64,000 nucleotides of DNA from Tremella fuciformis (Eukaryota; Basidiomycota; Tremellomycetes; Tremellales; Tremellaceae). The DNA lies in the NCBI GenBank assembly GCA_032768795.1, contig CP136490.1, forward strand, positions 6,634,001 to 6,698,000, read 5' to 3'. The notes beneath the pieces were generated by a model. The model was not told the origin of the DNA. It ran no database searches and saw only the letters and a list, made by a program, of their open reading frames with translations. Below, piece by piece: positions 33,295-42,080 of this stretch. Both the position numbers and the translations under genes were made by a program. Numbering within the stretch: the first letter of the stretch is position 1; the number at the start of each line of letters is the position of its first letter.

Positions 33295-33639
33295 GATGTT
33301 TCGCTTCTCTGACATGTGGCTGACATGCGTTTTTGAGAGTCTGGGAAAATGTCTATGTGTCGGGCAGATGCGAATGTGACCGCAGCGCCGGTCACATCGC
33401 TGATGCATGTTCTGACCGTCTCCGACCGAAGGCCTTACACTGGAGTGCAAGATATCGCCTCGCTACCTTTGTCAAGTTCAACTTCCCACGGCTGCGAATG
33501 CGCGGAAGAGTACGATCCTCCCTGTGTGAGAGCGCTCCTCGATCGCAGGCTTTATATGAGAGGTGCTCATCTGTACCACCTGTCTCTCTCGATTATCCAG
33601 GGTACAAATCGTCGGCAATCAGCAATTTCTCTGAATATC
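33295..33639 (+). promoter_or_regulatory. Spacer and promoter of cluster member 2
   Basis: The open frame of the next gene extends into this spacer without a stop, but the residues there look unlike coding sequence. A TATATG word at 33553-33558 lies about 85 bp before the ATG at 33640. That ATG is therefore preferred over one at 33349. Confidence 0.4.
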
Positions 33640-34362
33640 ATGGGTGACGACTGGTATCATTTAGGTCAAAATGAAGAATCTGGGCTCGACTACGACCCCC
33701 ACGCGCTTAGACGACCACAGCCGTATGGCTCTGAATTCAACCAGTATGACATTCCTAGCCAGAGAACAGTGAGACCGGCTTGCCATAATTGTAGCGACAT
33801 GGGATGTTCCAAATGTCCCTCTCAGACCAATACGGCACGGATCGCAATTGGAGGCAGCATCAACAAAGGCGGATCTTCTCTCACAAAAACGCTCAAGGCT
33901 TCCGTCAGCACCGGGGGCTTTTTTTCTCGTCGAAAAAAGAAACCGGCGGCTAAGGCGAAAGAACCTCAGACAGCAGATGCGAGCGGTATGACGGCGCGTA
34001 GGCACCATGCAACCTATGAGGAGACCAGTGCGACGGGCTTGTCGAACGACTCGACACGAATCAGCGTCCAGGACTGCACACTCTCTGGCTGCGTGCCGAC
34101 CAACTCCTCAATCCCGACCGTAGACCCGAGTGACCCGTCTGCATGGGCGTCGAGCCTGCACACTTACGCACAACCACTGCAAGTTGAGGACACACACTTT
34201 CCTCAGGGTCAAGTCATCGAGCCAGAAGAAGAAGAAGACCCGGGATCGAGGTGCTTCGGTGGGGTTACAGAGCAACCAAAATATGTCGGCTGGGCGCCGG
34301 CCCCGCCTGAGCGGTGCTCCATGGAAAGTTACGACTACGAAATGAAGTACCCGTACCTCTGA
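33640..34362 (+). CDS. Soluble Cys-containing cluster protein, member 2
   Basis: A single exon of 240 residues starting MGDDWYHLGQNEES. No membrane span is seen, unlike its neighbours. Near residue 48 it has a CHNCSDMGCSKC motif, a Cys-X2-Cys-X4-Cys-X2-Cys arrangement able to bind a metal. A basic stretch RRKKKPAAKAK follows near residue 100, which could be a nuclear signal. The C-terminus holds an EPEEEEDP run and a Tyr/Pro-rich end (ESYDYEMKYPYL). The frame stays open upstream to 33349, but the TATA-like word at 33553 argues for the shorter form. Family unknown. Confidence 0.5.
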   Translation: MGDDWYHLGQNEESGLDYDPHALRRPQPYGSEFNQYDIPSQRTVRPACHNCSDMGCSKCPSQTNTARIAIGGSINKGGSSLTKTLKASVSTGGFFSRRKKKPAAKAKEPQTADASGMTARRHHATYEETSATGLSNDSTRISVQDCTLSGCVPTNSSIPTVDPSDPSAWASSLHTYAQPLQVEDTHFPQGQVIEPEEEEDPGSRCFGGVTEQPKYVGWAPAPPERCSMESYDYEMKYPYL

Positions 34363-34910
34363 TGGACGCTATCGTCTCCGACCTAGTCCTTAGACCGATG
34401 CGATACTTGATAGTGAATAAGAATCGGACCTCCCTCAGTGCTCGTGATCCCCGCTCGAGCTTGACGGGGGTCTTCCCTAGCGTATGACCGCTAATCAGGC
34501 TCCAATGTAAGAGTTTCGATGCTCTGCCTTAGACCATTTGGAGCGCAAGGAGTGAATGTCCTTCCCTCGGTAATGGGCTGCCACAGCGGCTCCTCTCGAT
34601 GTCTTCCCGTTGGTCCAATTGCTGGCTCAAACAATGGTGATGTGACAGTCATCGTGGCGCCGCTCAGGAATGCCATGCTCCAAACCCGGCTGCCACGGTC
34701 TCGACCGGCCTTCTGCCCTTGCATCTGGGAACCGCCCCTTTGGCCGTTTCGTGAATGAGAAATGTCACCATACGCGGCTCCACGCACTTGAGATTGCACA
34801 GGTCCCCATTTAAGACTGACCGTGTGTAGCTGGACCGCGCGTGTCCCCGAGTATATAAGACAGTATGTCAATCGCTTCGAGCTGGTCTACCATACTTGCA
34901 GCCCCGCTCG
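34363..34910 (+). promoter_or_regulatory. Spacer and TATA promoter of cluster member 3
   Basis: No gene is supported on either strand. GTATATAAGA at 34851-34860 is a good TATA box, 50-60 bp before the ATG at 34911. Confidence 0.5.
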
Positions 34911-35579
34911 ATGGACAGTCGTCAAGCAGCAACAGCATATGAGTCAGGCCATAGTGCCGACCTCTCGTTGAGTGATACAGACACTCTAAACGAAGTAGAA
35001 CACAACAGGTCTTTCAGGTCAATGGCATGGAAGTGGGGGAAGCGAATCGCTGTTGCCACAGCAGGAGCCGGACTTGTAGTCGCCGTCGCCGTGTCCGCCT
35101 GGACCTTGGTCACCGAGGATCACAACCGACCCCTGTACGTATGCGGTCCCGGCAGCACAACGACCGATGAATATGTCACTAGCAAGGGATGGTGGAATGC
35201 CAGTGAAAATGGCACACTAGGCTGTATGCGCGCGTCGCATGGCCATTGGCCGCAAGATGTCGGCCCGGACTTCAACCTATGGGTAGAACAGACCCAGGAG
35301 AACGACACTCATCGCTTTTACCTGACGTATGACGAAGCTGCTTTCGATCCGAGGCATCGTCGAGGTAAGTCAGGATGGGAAAGGCAAGCCTATGTTCACG
35401 AGGCAACTCAGAATATCTCGGTTCTGCAATGTCTGGAGCCACCTCCCTGCTCGGTTGCCGCAAGCAGGACGACTGAGCAGCCTAGCAGCTTGGTAAACGA
35501 GGCTGACACCTCAACGATGAGAGCTGCCTCTTCGGAATCATCTACCATCGAGGGTTTCCAAACCATCACTCCTGACTAG
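34911..35579 (+). CDS. Type II membrane protein of the tandem ectodomain family, member 3
   Basis: A single exon of 222 residues. The polar N-terminus (about 45 residues) ends in basic WKWGKR, followed by one membrane span (IAVATAGAGLVVAVAVSAWT). The ectodomain starts LYVCGPGSTTT, then GTLGCMRASHGHWPQDV, LWVEQTQEND, HRFYLTYDEAAFDP and GWERQAYVHE. It closely parallels member 4 (VCGPGS, TVVCIGASHRVWPGDN, SWSEQTQDN, FFLTYEQSAL, GWEKTAWLHD). Several N-glycosylation sequons lie in the ectodomain (NAS, NGT, NDT, NIS), in agreement with type II topology. The C-terminal 50 residues are Ser/Thr-rich. The ATG at 34911 is the first in frame, 50-60 bp from a TATA box. No family is recognised. Confidence 0.65.
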   Translation: MDSRQAATAYESGHSADLSLSDTDTLNEVEHNRSFRSMAWKWGKRIAVATAGAGLVVAVAVSAWTLVTEDHNRPLYVCGPGSTTTDEYVTSKGWWNASENGTLGCMRASHGHWPQDVGPDFNLWVEQTQENDTHRFYLTYDEAAFDPRHRRGKSGWERQAYVHEATQNISVLQCLEPPPCSVAASRTTEQPSSLVNEADTSTMRAASSESSTIEGFQTITPD

Positions 35580-36317
35580 AGTCTCCGCATTGGATCTCCC
35601 CAGTCATACCGGGTCCTATCAGCCTCGATGTGACCTTGACCAGGCATTTCGTTGTATTGTTCGTGCGAAGCTCGTCAACCGATCCGCCATGTATCTGCTT
35701 TACTGTCGGAGAAGGCATCGTGATATAAGCCGTAACTCGGGCGAGGGAATGACATATCCCGTGCGTCCCGCTCTCTCACATCTTGCGCATTGACTTGTTG
35801 CGTCAGAGCGACTTGACTCCTAAGTCGGTGTAGTGCTGACGGGCTTTTGTCAGTCACGCTGAAGGGGCATACGACTCCTGCATCAAATTCGCTGAACGGC
35901 GCGGACAGCATCACCGTTAAATGAAGAACAGCCCACGAATGCTTCATGTCGCAATGCGACAAATTACTGCGCTGTCGCGCGTTTCGCTCGGGGTTCCGTA
36001 GTCTGCATCGCGTGCGTCGCGCTCATTCAGCCTGAATATGATGACCCAGTTAGCTGTGTTTCAGTGCTCAAAGGGGCTGCAGTGTATCGGTCAAGACGTA
36101 CATGTCCTTCTTCGCCTTGGCCCACGATATTTTCGAGACCGCATTAGCGTCTTTGATGCACATGAGAAGGCTCACCTCTCTGACGCGTTCAGGGCTTCTG
36201 AGCTGCAGGGATGATGACTGGGTGGCATGCCATTTTAATCCCCCTCAATCAGCATCCAATCCAGACCACCGGCGTATTCTCGATTGCTGCTGACTTGATC
36301 GACATTTCTACTTTGCA
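35580..36317 (+). other. Spacer between cluster members 3 and 4
   Basis: This 738-bp stretch holds only short, unconvincing frames on both strands. It must contain the 3' end of member 3 and the promoter of member 4. I see no paralogous gene remnant in it. Confidence 0.4.
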
Positions 36318-37025
36318 ATGAGTGACAACGATTCGTATGATGGTCACAGAGGATGGGAGGGAGGCAGTCGCGCATACTCAGGTCTCACGGAGGACGTCGG
36401 GCCTTCAACTAGCCATGCTCGTTCCCAAGCCACGGTGGCCTCAACCTTCCCCACGGAGACGAGCACAGCGCGCGATACCCCCGGCTATAGGCAGATTTTG
36501 GAGTGTGCCTGTGCACCGTTCGTATGTGTCAAAGACTTGACAACCAGCACTCACAAGCGAAGATGCAACACTATACTCACGGTCATCGGAGCGAGCGTGG
36601 TCGCGGGTGCCTGCGTCGGGATGTGGAAATTGGCCCAAGCCGCTTCTCGCCGGTCCCCGCCTTTGGCAGTGTGCGGTCCTGGGAGTGCTGGGGCCAACAA
36701 TACTGCGAACGGTCGAAACCTGTGGCAAGGGCAGGACGGAACTGTGGTTTGCATAGGAGCCTCTCACCGGGTGTGGCCGGGAGATAACCAGACGGGCTCG
36801 ACCTCGTGGTCAGAGCAGACACAAGACAACTTCGGCAGCTTTTTCTTGACGTACGAACAATCGGCTCTCAGCGGCAGTCGTTACGGAAACGTGGGATGGG
36901 AAAAGACCGCCTGGCTCCATGATCCGTCTCAGCAGTTCACCAGACTGCAGACTCTCCAAGCCCCAGCTCCTGGGGCTATACATTCAGAGACTGATAGGGC
37001 TGCAGAAGATTTCTCCCGGATGTGA
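36318..37025 (+). CDS. Type II membrane protein of the tandem ectodomain family, member 4
   Basis: A single exon of 235 residues. The N-terminal 85 residues are polar with a Cys-rich patch (ILECACAPFVCV) and end in basic THKRRC before one membrane span (ILTVIGASVVAGACVGMW). The ectodomain reads LAVCGPGSAGANN, TVVCIGASHRVWPGDN, TSWSEQTQDN, SFFLTYEQSAL and GWEKTAWLHD. Together with member 3 this defines the family core: two cysteines about 25 residues apart, a Trp-Pro pair, EQTQ, F-x-L-T-Y and GWE. It ends soon after the core. Sequons NNT and NQT fall outside the membrane. No known domain is recognised. Confidence 0.65.
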   Translation: MSDNDSYDGHRGWEGGSRAYSGLTEDVGPSTSHARSQATVASTFPTETSTARDTPGYRQILECACAPFVCVKDLTTSTHKRRCNTILTVIGASVVAGACVGMWKLAQAASRRSPPLAVCGPGSAGANNTANGRNLWQGQDGTVVCIGASHRVWPGDNQTGSTSWSEQTQDNFGSFFLTYEQSALSGSRYGNVGWEKTAWLHDPSQQFTRLQTLQAPAPGAIHSETDRAAEDFSRM

Positions 37026-37514
37026 ACTGGGCCACCGGCCCACCGGGGCTGCCTGTCCATAGCTATACTTAGTGTTCCCATTGCGGTCATGGCAATGAAT
37101 GACATCGATCCTGTACTTGCTGAGTGGCGACCCAGAGTCTCGTGGTGGTGTGCGGCTCGAAAGGAGATTCTTGATTTTACGAAATACGAGCAACATCGAA
37201 AGGATATCTCGCCAATTGGCACAGAGAAAGAAAAGGCTTCTCTCACTCCCGTCGCTCTGGACTCTCATGAGCTGCATGTAGGCCGGAAAGCTCTCTATTT
37301 ACGCCTCTTCAGACCTATTCTCTTTGAGCGGGGTTGACCATTGCAGCATTACCCAGAGCATAGAGGGGAACCGTCAACCGTGTCAAGGCATACAACAAGC
37401 CGATCTCATTGACACCATCTGTGCCCTACCGTTCACTGTAAACGTATAACTCGGGTAGGTCCCGTAGGACTTTTTGAGAATCTCCTGAGCGCGTACTTGC
37501 TCTCGAACCCGAAG
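37026..37514 (+). other. Spacer between cluster members 4 and 5
   Basis: The spacer holds the promoter of member 5. A short frame at 37089-37337 lacks any likeness to neighbouring genes. No TATA box is obvious. Confidence 0.4.
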
Positions 37515-38006
37515 ATGACTGAAGGAGCCCGAGATTGGGTCCTTGGCTCTCCGACCCGGACGGTAGGAGCCACACTCACGGTCACGGTGCTGAGCCTGGG
37601 AACCGCCACCGTCGTGTTGAACAAGATCTTCCCGTCAAGTCCAGCTCTAGCCATGTGTGGCCCAGCTGCCAATGAAAGAGCGCAGACACAAGATGTCGCG
37701 CAAGAAGACGCGCCGGAATCCTCAGAAGGAACAATAAGATGCACCGAGATGAACCACCACAAGGTATGGCCAGCCGATGGTAAGACCGGCTCAGAGATTT
37801 GGGCAGACCAATTGCCTAATACGGACAGCTTCTACCTAACCGACGACAAGAATGCTTTGAAAGGTCGACATTTCGTGGCGAGTGATGGTCACAAAGTCTA
37901 TGAACACGATGGTGAGGTGAACCTCCATAAGGTGCAGATTCTCGTCTCTCCGAGCGTATTTAAAGCTGTTGCTGGGGAAAACTCAGAGGATGACAAGACA
38001 ACGTGA
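37515..38006 (+). CDS. Short type II membrane protein of the tandem ectodomain family, member 5
   Basis: The frame gives 163 residues from the ATG at 37515. The cytosolic part is only about 15 residues (MTEGARDWVLGSPTRT), followed by the membrane span (VGATLTVTVLSLGTATVVL) and the ectodomain LAMCGPAANE, GTIRCTEMNHHKVWPADG, DSFYLTDDKNALKG and VYEHDGE. These positions match members 3 and 4, although the EQTQ block reads ADQLPN. A GTGAGT at the stop codon could be a splice donor, so the C-terminus may be longer. It is the smallest member and lacks the long polar N-terminus of the others. Confidence 0.6.
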   Translation: MTEGARDWVLGSPTRTVGATLTVTVLSLGTATVVLNKIFPSSPALAMCGPAANERAQTQDVAQEDAPESSEGTIRCTEMNHHKVWPADGKTGSEIWADQLPNTDSFYLTDDKNALKGRHFVASDGHKVYEHDGEVNLHKVQILVSPSVFKAVAGENSEDDKTT

Positions 38007-38519
38007 GTTCATCACCTCATAATAACCTTGATCTCGCTTGCATGGACGTCCCAGTCATTGTCATTTCCACAGAACATGGTCATTGTATGTATACAGGCTT
38101 CTCTGAAGCTCCACATGAATCCAGCCCGAGTTCCGTGCGTGTACCCCTCCGACGGTCTCGGTTCTCCTACCCTACCCGCCCAAAGGGGATTCTCGCCATC
38201 GCGAGATATCTGCTTAAAATGACAGACTATCCAAGGGATCGGCTCTAGAGTGTGACAAGCCACGCAGTTTAGTTGCTGAAGGGGTGAGGAGACCCGGCGA
38301 ATCCAACCACGATCACTCGTGGCACTTTCCAGCCAACACAAGCGTAGGAGTGTGCCTCATGCTACACAAAGCGCAAAGTTCCACCTTTGTACCTCGGTTT
38401 TCTTGCATCAATGGGTGTCCTAGAGGCCTTCCCATCGTACTTAGCTTTGAACTCAAAGTCATGTGGCCACCAAGCTAGAGTAGCTCTTGAATTTTAGCGA
38501 ACTTTCATTTCTTGTCCTG
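38007..38519 (+). other. Spacer between cluster members 5 and 6
   Basis: The stretch may contain a further exon of member 5 just after 38006 and must hold the promoter of member 6. Frames here are short and uninformative. Confidence 0.35.
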
Positions 38520-39179
38520 ATGTCTTCCTCGTACATTCCCCTTGCCCAGGAGGACCCAAGCGATCCCTATGCCCCCATAGAGCTTCAGGAGCTCTCCTCC
38601 CCTACAGAGCGTGACACTGAGCAAGGCTTGGATACCAACCAGGAAGAAAACCGCAGCCACGACTCTCTGGACAGTGACAGAACTCTCCTTCGCAGTCCAG
38701 ACTCCATCGAAACTGCGCAAACGCTGGTTTCCGAAGCGCGGGTGCCCTCTCAAACCTCACCCGCAGAGCAGATCACTGGTTCTGTGGGCAGTGAGAGGAC
38801 AATTCTCGGCGGCGAGAACATCCCCTCTCCGAGGCAGGGGGGTTGTGTTCAGTGTATATGCAATAACAAACATTGGATCGCCGGATTTGCTTGTGTTTGT
38901 GTATTGCTGGGCGGGGCGATGGCCAATGACCTCATAAAGAACGGGGTTTTCGACGGCGACACTTCGGACGGAGTCTCAGCCTCTCCCGTGCCCTCCGTCC
39001 CCGTTCATCCTGTCAATAACATCACTACTGCGCTCGATTCACTGTCACTATCTCAAGGCGCTGAGATCACGACCAACGAGCCGGTGAATCCTGGACCAAG
39101 TACGCTGCTGCGCCGCCAAAAGCCATCACAGACGACGCCAGCCAAAGCGACTCTGGAGGCGGAGGACAGCGTACAGTGA
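38520..39179 (+). CDS. Single-span membrane protein, cluster member 6
   Basis: A single exon of 219 residues starting MSSSYIPLAQEDPSDPYAPI. The first 100 residues are acidic and Ser/Thr-rich. A Cys-containing lead-in (GGCVQCICNNKH) precedes one membrane span (WIAGFACVCVLLGGAM). The rest is Pro/Ser/Thr-rich and ends LLRRQKPSQTTPAKA. The start pairs with that of member 8 (MSYERVPQDDPDRS...PIELQPLS against PIELQELS), and both end with an LRRRK/LLRRQK segment, so 6 and 8 are paralogues. There is no copy of the CGPG ectodomain. Known family: none recognised. Confidence 0.6.
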   Translation: MSSSYIPLAQEDPSDPYAPIELQELSSPTERDTEQGLDTNQEENRSHDSLDSDRTLLRSPDSIETAQTLVSEARVPSQTSPAEQITGSVGSERTILGGENIPSPRQGGCVQCICNNKHWIAGFACVCVLLGGAMANDLIKNGVFDGDTSDGVSASPVPSVPVHPVNNITTALDSLSLSQGAEITTNEPVNPGPSTLLRRQKPSQTTPAKATLEAEDSVQ

Positions 39180-39761
39180 AGAGCACATCACCCTTACGAC
39201 ACTGAATTCTGTTTTTGTGATCTGCCTGCTATTTTTGTAAGATTGCCTCCACTCGTATCCACATGCACACTATTATGCCTACAGCCCCGTCGGGAGAGAC
39301 GATGCGAAGCCGCTGATAGACCTAGAGCCAGTCAAGTAGCTGCTGTCCGTCGCATATGTAAGCAAGCGAATCAACAAGGAGCGGGACGATGCTCACGACG
39401 CACAGCATCTCTTACCCCAATCCGCAGCGCCCCGACGTCCCAGCCACCAAAGTACGAGGTGAGAAGGACCGGCACAGTCGTTTGTGACACACTGCGACCT
39501 GGTGCGGAAGCATGGATAGAGCCTCAAGGGGCAGATGGGTGGCGCAGACGGAGGCGAGAGGAGCTCCCGAAGAAATATGACGAGGAGAGACTCGACGAGC
39601 ATGCTATTTGGACGAGTCCCCAGGCATTTGTGGCAATATACAAAGGCATCGCTCCTTTGATCGTTCATCCTGGACGTTCGACTTCTCGACAGCTCAGGAA
39701 GACGCTTGAGCGTTACTTCTTCAATCCTTCTGTGCCGCATTTATAAGTCGCCCCTCCAAAG
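39180..39761 (+). other. Spacer between cluster members 6 and 7
   Basis: A 167-residue plus-strand frame (39243-39746) crosses this spacer, but its first half is Arg/Cys-rich out-of-character sequence and it has no likeness to cluster members. A real short coding segment near 39500-39740 (WTSPQAFVAIYKGIAPLIVH) cannot be ruled out. Confidence 0.35.
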
Positions 39762-40337
39762 ATGACCACAAGACGCAGGGACCGCCCAACAGCTGATGGG
39801 GCTGAGACGGAACCTTACTCCAACGCTCACGAGATGATGACAATTCCGCCTCGGGACGTTCAACCCTCCGCAACTCCGCCAAGCCAAGACTCGAAGCTAG
39901 CTCTGTGCCAATCTTGCGTCGAGAGCGCGGCGGACTGTGGAAAGCACAGACCCTCCTGTCCCAGTTGCTGTAACTCATGTGTCTCTTGCTGTTGCTCATG
40001 TGGCGCTTGGCTTCTGGATCATCAATCTGCCTGCACTTGCTGCATGGGAACGATCGCGGTAGTCGGGGTCTGCTGTCCCCTATATTACCAGGCACTTTCT
40101 GGTAAAGACATCCGCATTTTCAGGTCTAGGCCCTCAGCGAGCCCTGTGCCCTCAGTTGCCACGTCTGCCACTACGTCCGGTTTTCCGACTCAATACACCA
40201 CGATCAGTGCGACGGAGGGCCAATCAAATCGCCAAGTACTCGAAACCCCAGAAAGGTCGTACACATCGTCCCTTGATAACAAGTTCTGCGTCACTTGTAG
40301 ACCTACAGAGACCGCTTCACCCAACGCCGGCTCTTAA
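39762..40337 (+). CDS. Extremely Cys-rich membrane protein, cluster member 7
   Basis: A single exon of 191 residues. The first 48 residues are polar. Residues 49-107 hold about 18 cysteines in CxxC and CC pairs (CQSCVES, CPSCCNSCVSCCCSCGAW, CTCCMGTIAVVGVCC), merging into a hydrophobic segment that could be a membrane span (CCMGTIAVVGVCCPLYYQAL). The C-terminal 80 residues are Ser/Thr-rich. Clustered cysteines beside a membrane segment suggest palmitoylation or metal binding; both are inferences. Position, strand, size and polar-hydrophobic-Ser/Thr layout fit members 6 and 8, but detectable similarity is low. Confidence 0.55.
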   Translation: MTTRRRDRPTADGAETEPYSNAHEMMTIPPRDVQPSATPPSQDSKLALCQSCVESAADCGKHRPSCPSCCNSCVSCCCSCGAWLLDHQSACTCCMGTIAVVGVCCPLYYQALSGKDIRIFRSRPSASPVPSVATSATTSGFPTQYTTISATEGQSNRQVLETPERSYTSSLDNKFCVTCRPTETASPNAGS

Positions 40338-41265
40338 AGCATTGCAATCCTGTTCCAGCTACGTCACGTCCCTTCTGGTTTTCTTTGTCCACATTGCATT
40401 CGTAACATGCATAATGCTTTTCACAATCTCCGTCGCCTCCGCCGCTACGACCCATGGTAGCGGCTGGCTGTCAATGGCGTATTTGGACCATCCTCACCAC
40501 GTTTTGCAACCTTTCGTTCTGTACTCGAGCGCGTCCCGATGTCAAACTGCGGCCAGCTGATGCAGCTCTAGACCTGTTGGCCGCCAGCACATAGACTCTG
40601 CACTTTCATGGACCCGTGGATGGTCTGCCGATACGACTGCTGGTGGGGCCAAAGTAGCTCCAAGCCTGTCACAGTCTCCCATGCTGTCGATGTCCGAGCA
40701 GCGCTCTATCTCCCCCCTGCCCTGCGACAGTAAACGAAACAGGGCTTGGCAGCCACTCCATCACTGAGGCAATGGACTGGTTCTCCGCATCCAGCAAGCG
40801 AATGTGCTTGGCGTCGAACACGCCGGCCGCGTCGGCAAGCACATGGACTTCAACAGGTGAGCAGCGGGCGGGGATCAGAGAACGTGCTCAGTGTGTGTGT
40901 GGAGGCAAGGGGACACCCCTTCCTTCTCTCTTTCCAGACAGGCACGATCATCATGCGCACGGATTGCAGTCCTTGCAGCCTTCGATACGGACCAACTATT
41001 CTCCGTCGTTGTGGTCGCCCTGCCTGCCTCATTCCAGCTATGAGCGCGTGAGAGTAGAGATTGTGGCGCTGACGCACAGCCTCCCACTCTATACAGCCGC
41101 CACAGTCTCCAAAGCCCGACCTTTGTCGCTCGGCATTTAGGAGGACAACGGGAAGCCCCACAGCTGTCGAGGACTGAATTTTTAGAAGAGCAGAATTCGC
41201 ACCGTTTGCCACCCACATCCGTGCGATACACTGTCAGCCTGATACGAGCTCAGATCACTCTTCCG
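40338..41265 (+). other. Spacer between cluster members 7 and 8
   Basis: The 928-bp stretch has a small frame from 40772 (MDWFSASSKRMC...) interrupted by GTGAGC at 40857 and a pyrimidine-rich AG about 80 nt later. That could be a small spliced gene or a noncoding transcript. I cannot support a product. Confidence 0.35.
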
Positions 41266-41781
41266 ATGTCGTACGAGCGTGTTCCTCAGGACGATCCTGA
41301 CCGCAGCGTACCCAGCCAGAACCCGATAGAGCTGCAGCCTCTCTCCCGTCCGTCGGGAGGTGTCCCGACGGCAACTACGGGCGGTCCCCCGCGTACCGCG
41401 AGGCAAAGTGATGAGCCTCTTATAAGAAACCCCAAGGACGCCGCACTCGGTGCATTGGCTGCGTGTACCTGCTGCGGTTTATTCATTGCCACTTACGTGA
41501 CAGCGTATGACAGCGGACAGCGAACGTGTCATTGCGCGCCGGAGACCGTCGTCCACACGATGACTACAACGCTTGTCACCACCGCTCCCTCGCTTGTGCC
41601 TAGGCCAGTAGCGACTGCTCCTTCCGAAGAGCCAGGGAGGACGAAACCCTCCTTGCTTCACAATATCGGAACAGACATAGATGCGGCAAATGGAGGTCAA
41701 CGCAGTCAGTCCCCGGACAGCGCCTTGCGCCGTCGAAAGAACTTTTCGGCTAAGACCCGCGACTCGAGCGACACCGCCTGA
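41266..41781 (+). CDS. Single-span membrane protein, cluster member 8
   Basis: A single exon of 171 residues starting MSYERVPQDDPD. The polar N-terminus contains PIELQPLSRPSGG, shared with member 6. A membrane span with cysteines follows (ALGALAACTCCGLFIATYV, about 66-84), then CHCAPETVV, a Thr/Pro/Ser-rich stretch, and a basic end (ALRRRKNFSAKTRDSS). The frame is open upstream to 41206, but the start at 41266 aligns with that of member 6. It is the last gene of the run. Function unknown. Confidence 0.6.
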   Translation: MSYERVPQDDPDRSVPSQNPIELQPLSRPSGGVPTATTGGPPRTARQSDEPLIRNPKDAALGALAACTCCGLFIATYVTAYDSGQRTCHCAPETVVHTMTTTLVTTAPSLVPRPVATAPSEEPGRTKPSLLHNIGTDIDAANGGQRSQSPDSALRRRKNFSAKTRDSSDTA

Positions 41782-42080
41782 CGTCCGCTGGGCTCCCTAA
41801 AGCGGCATTCATCATTGTGTGAAGCATTTGTTACACGACTTCTGTCTCAGCATGTGTCCAAAGGACGACTTCTACTGTCCCGACTTTTGCTGCGCCTTTG
41901 TATTACATATTATTGTCACTCCACACTTGTTTGCAGTACTTTACCTATACATGACAAGTCATTGTGAATGAGCTTTTGGTAGTGAAGACCGTAGACTGCA
42001 TCCGCGTATGGATCGCGCGGAAAGATAGGTTGCATAGGGCTCCTACACCCCGAAGCGCAACGTCTCAGTGCAGCTGCCAC

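Noticed and set aside
39243..39746. 167-residue plus-strand frame between cluster members 6 and 7
   Set aside because: Arg/Cys-rich and unlike the cluster proteins; it lacks a membrane span and promoter signal. Not firmly excluded.
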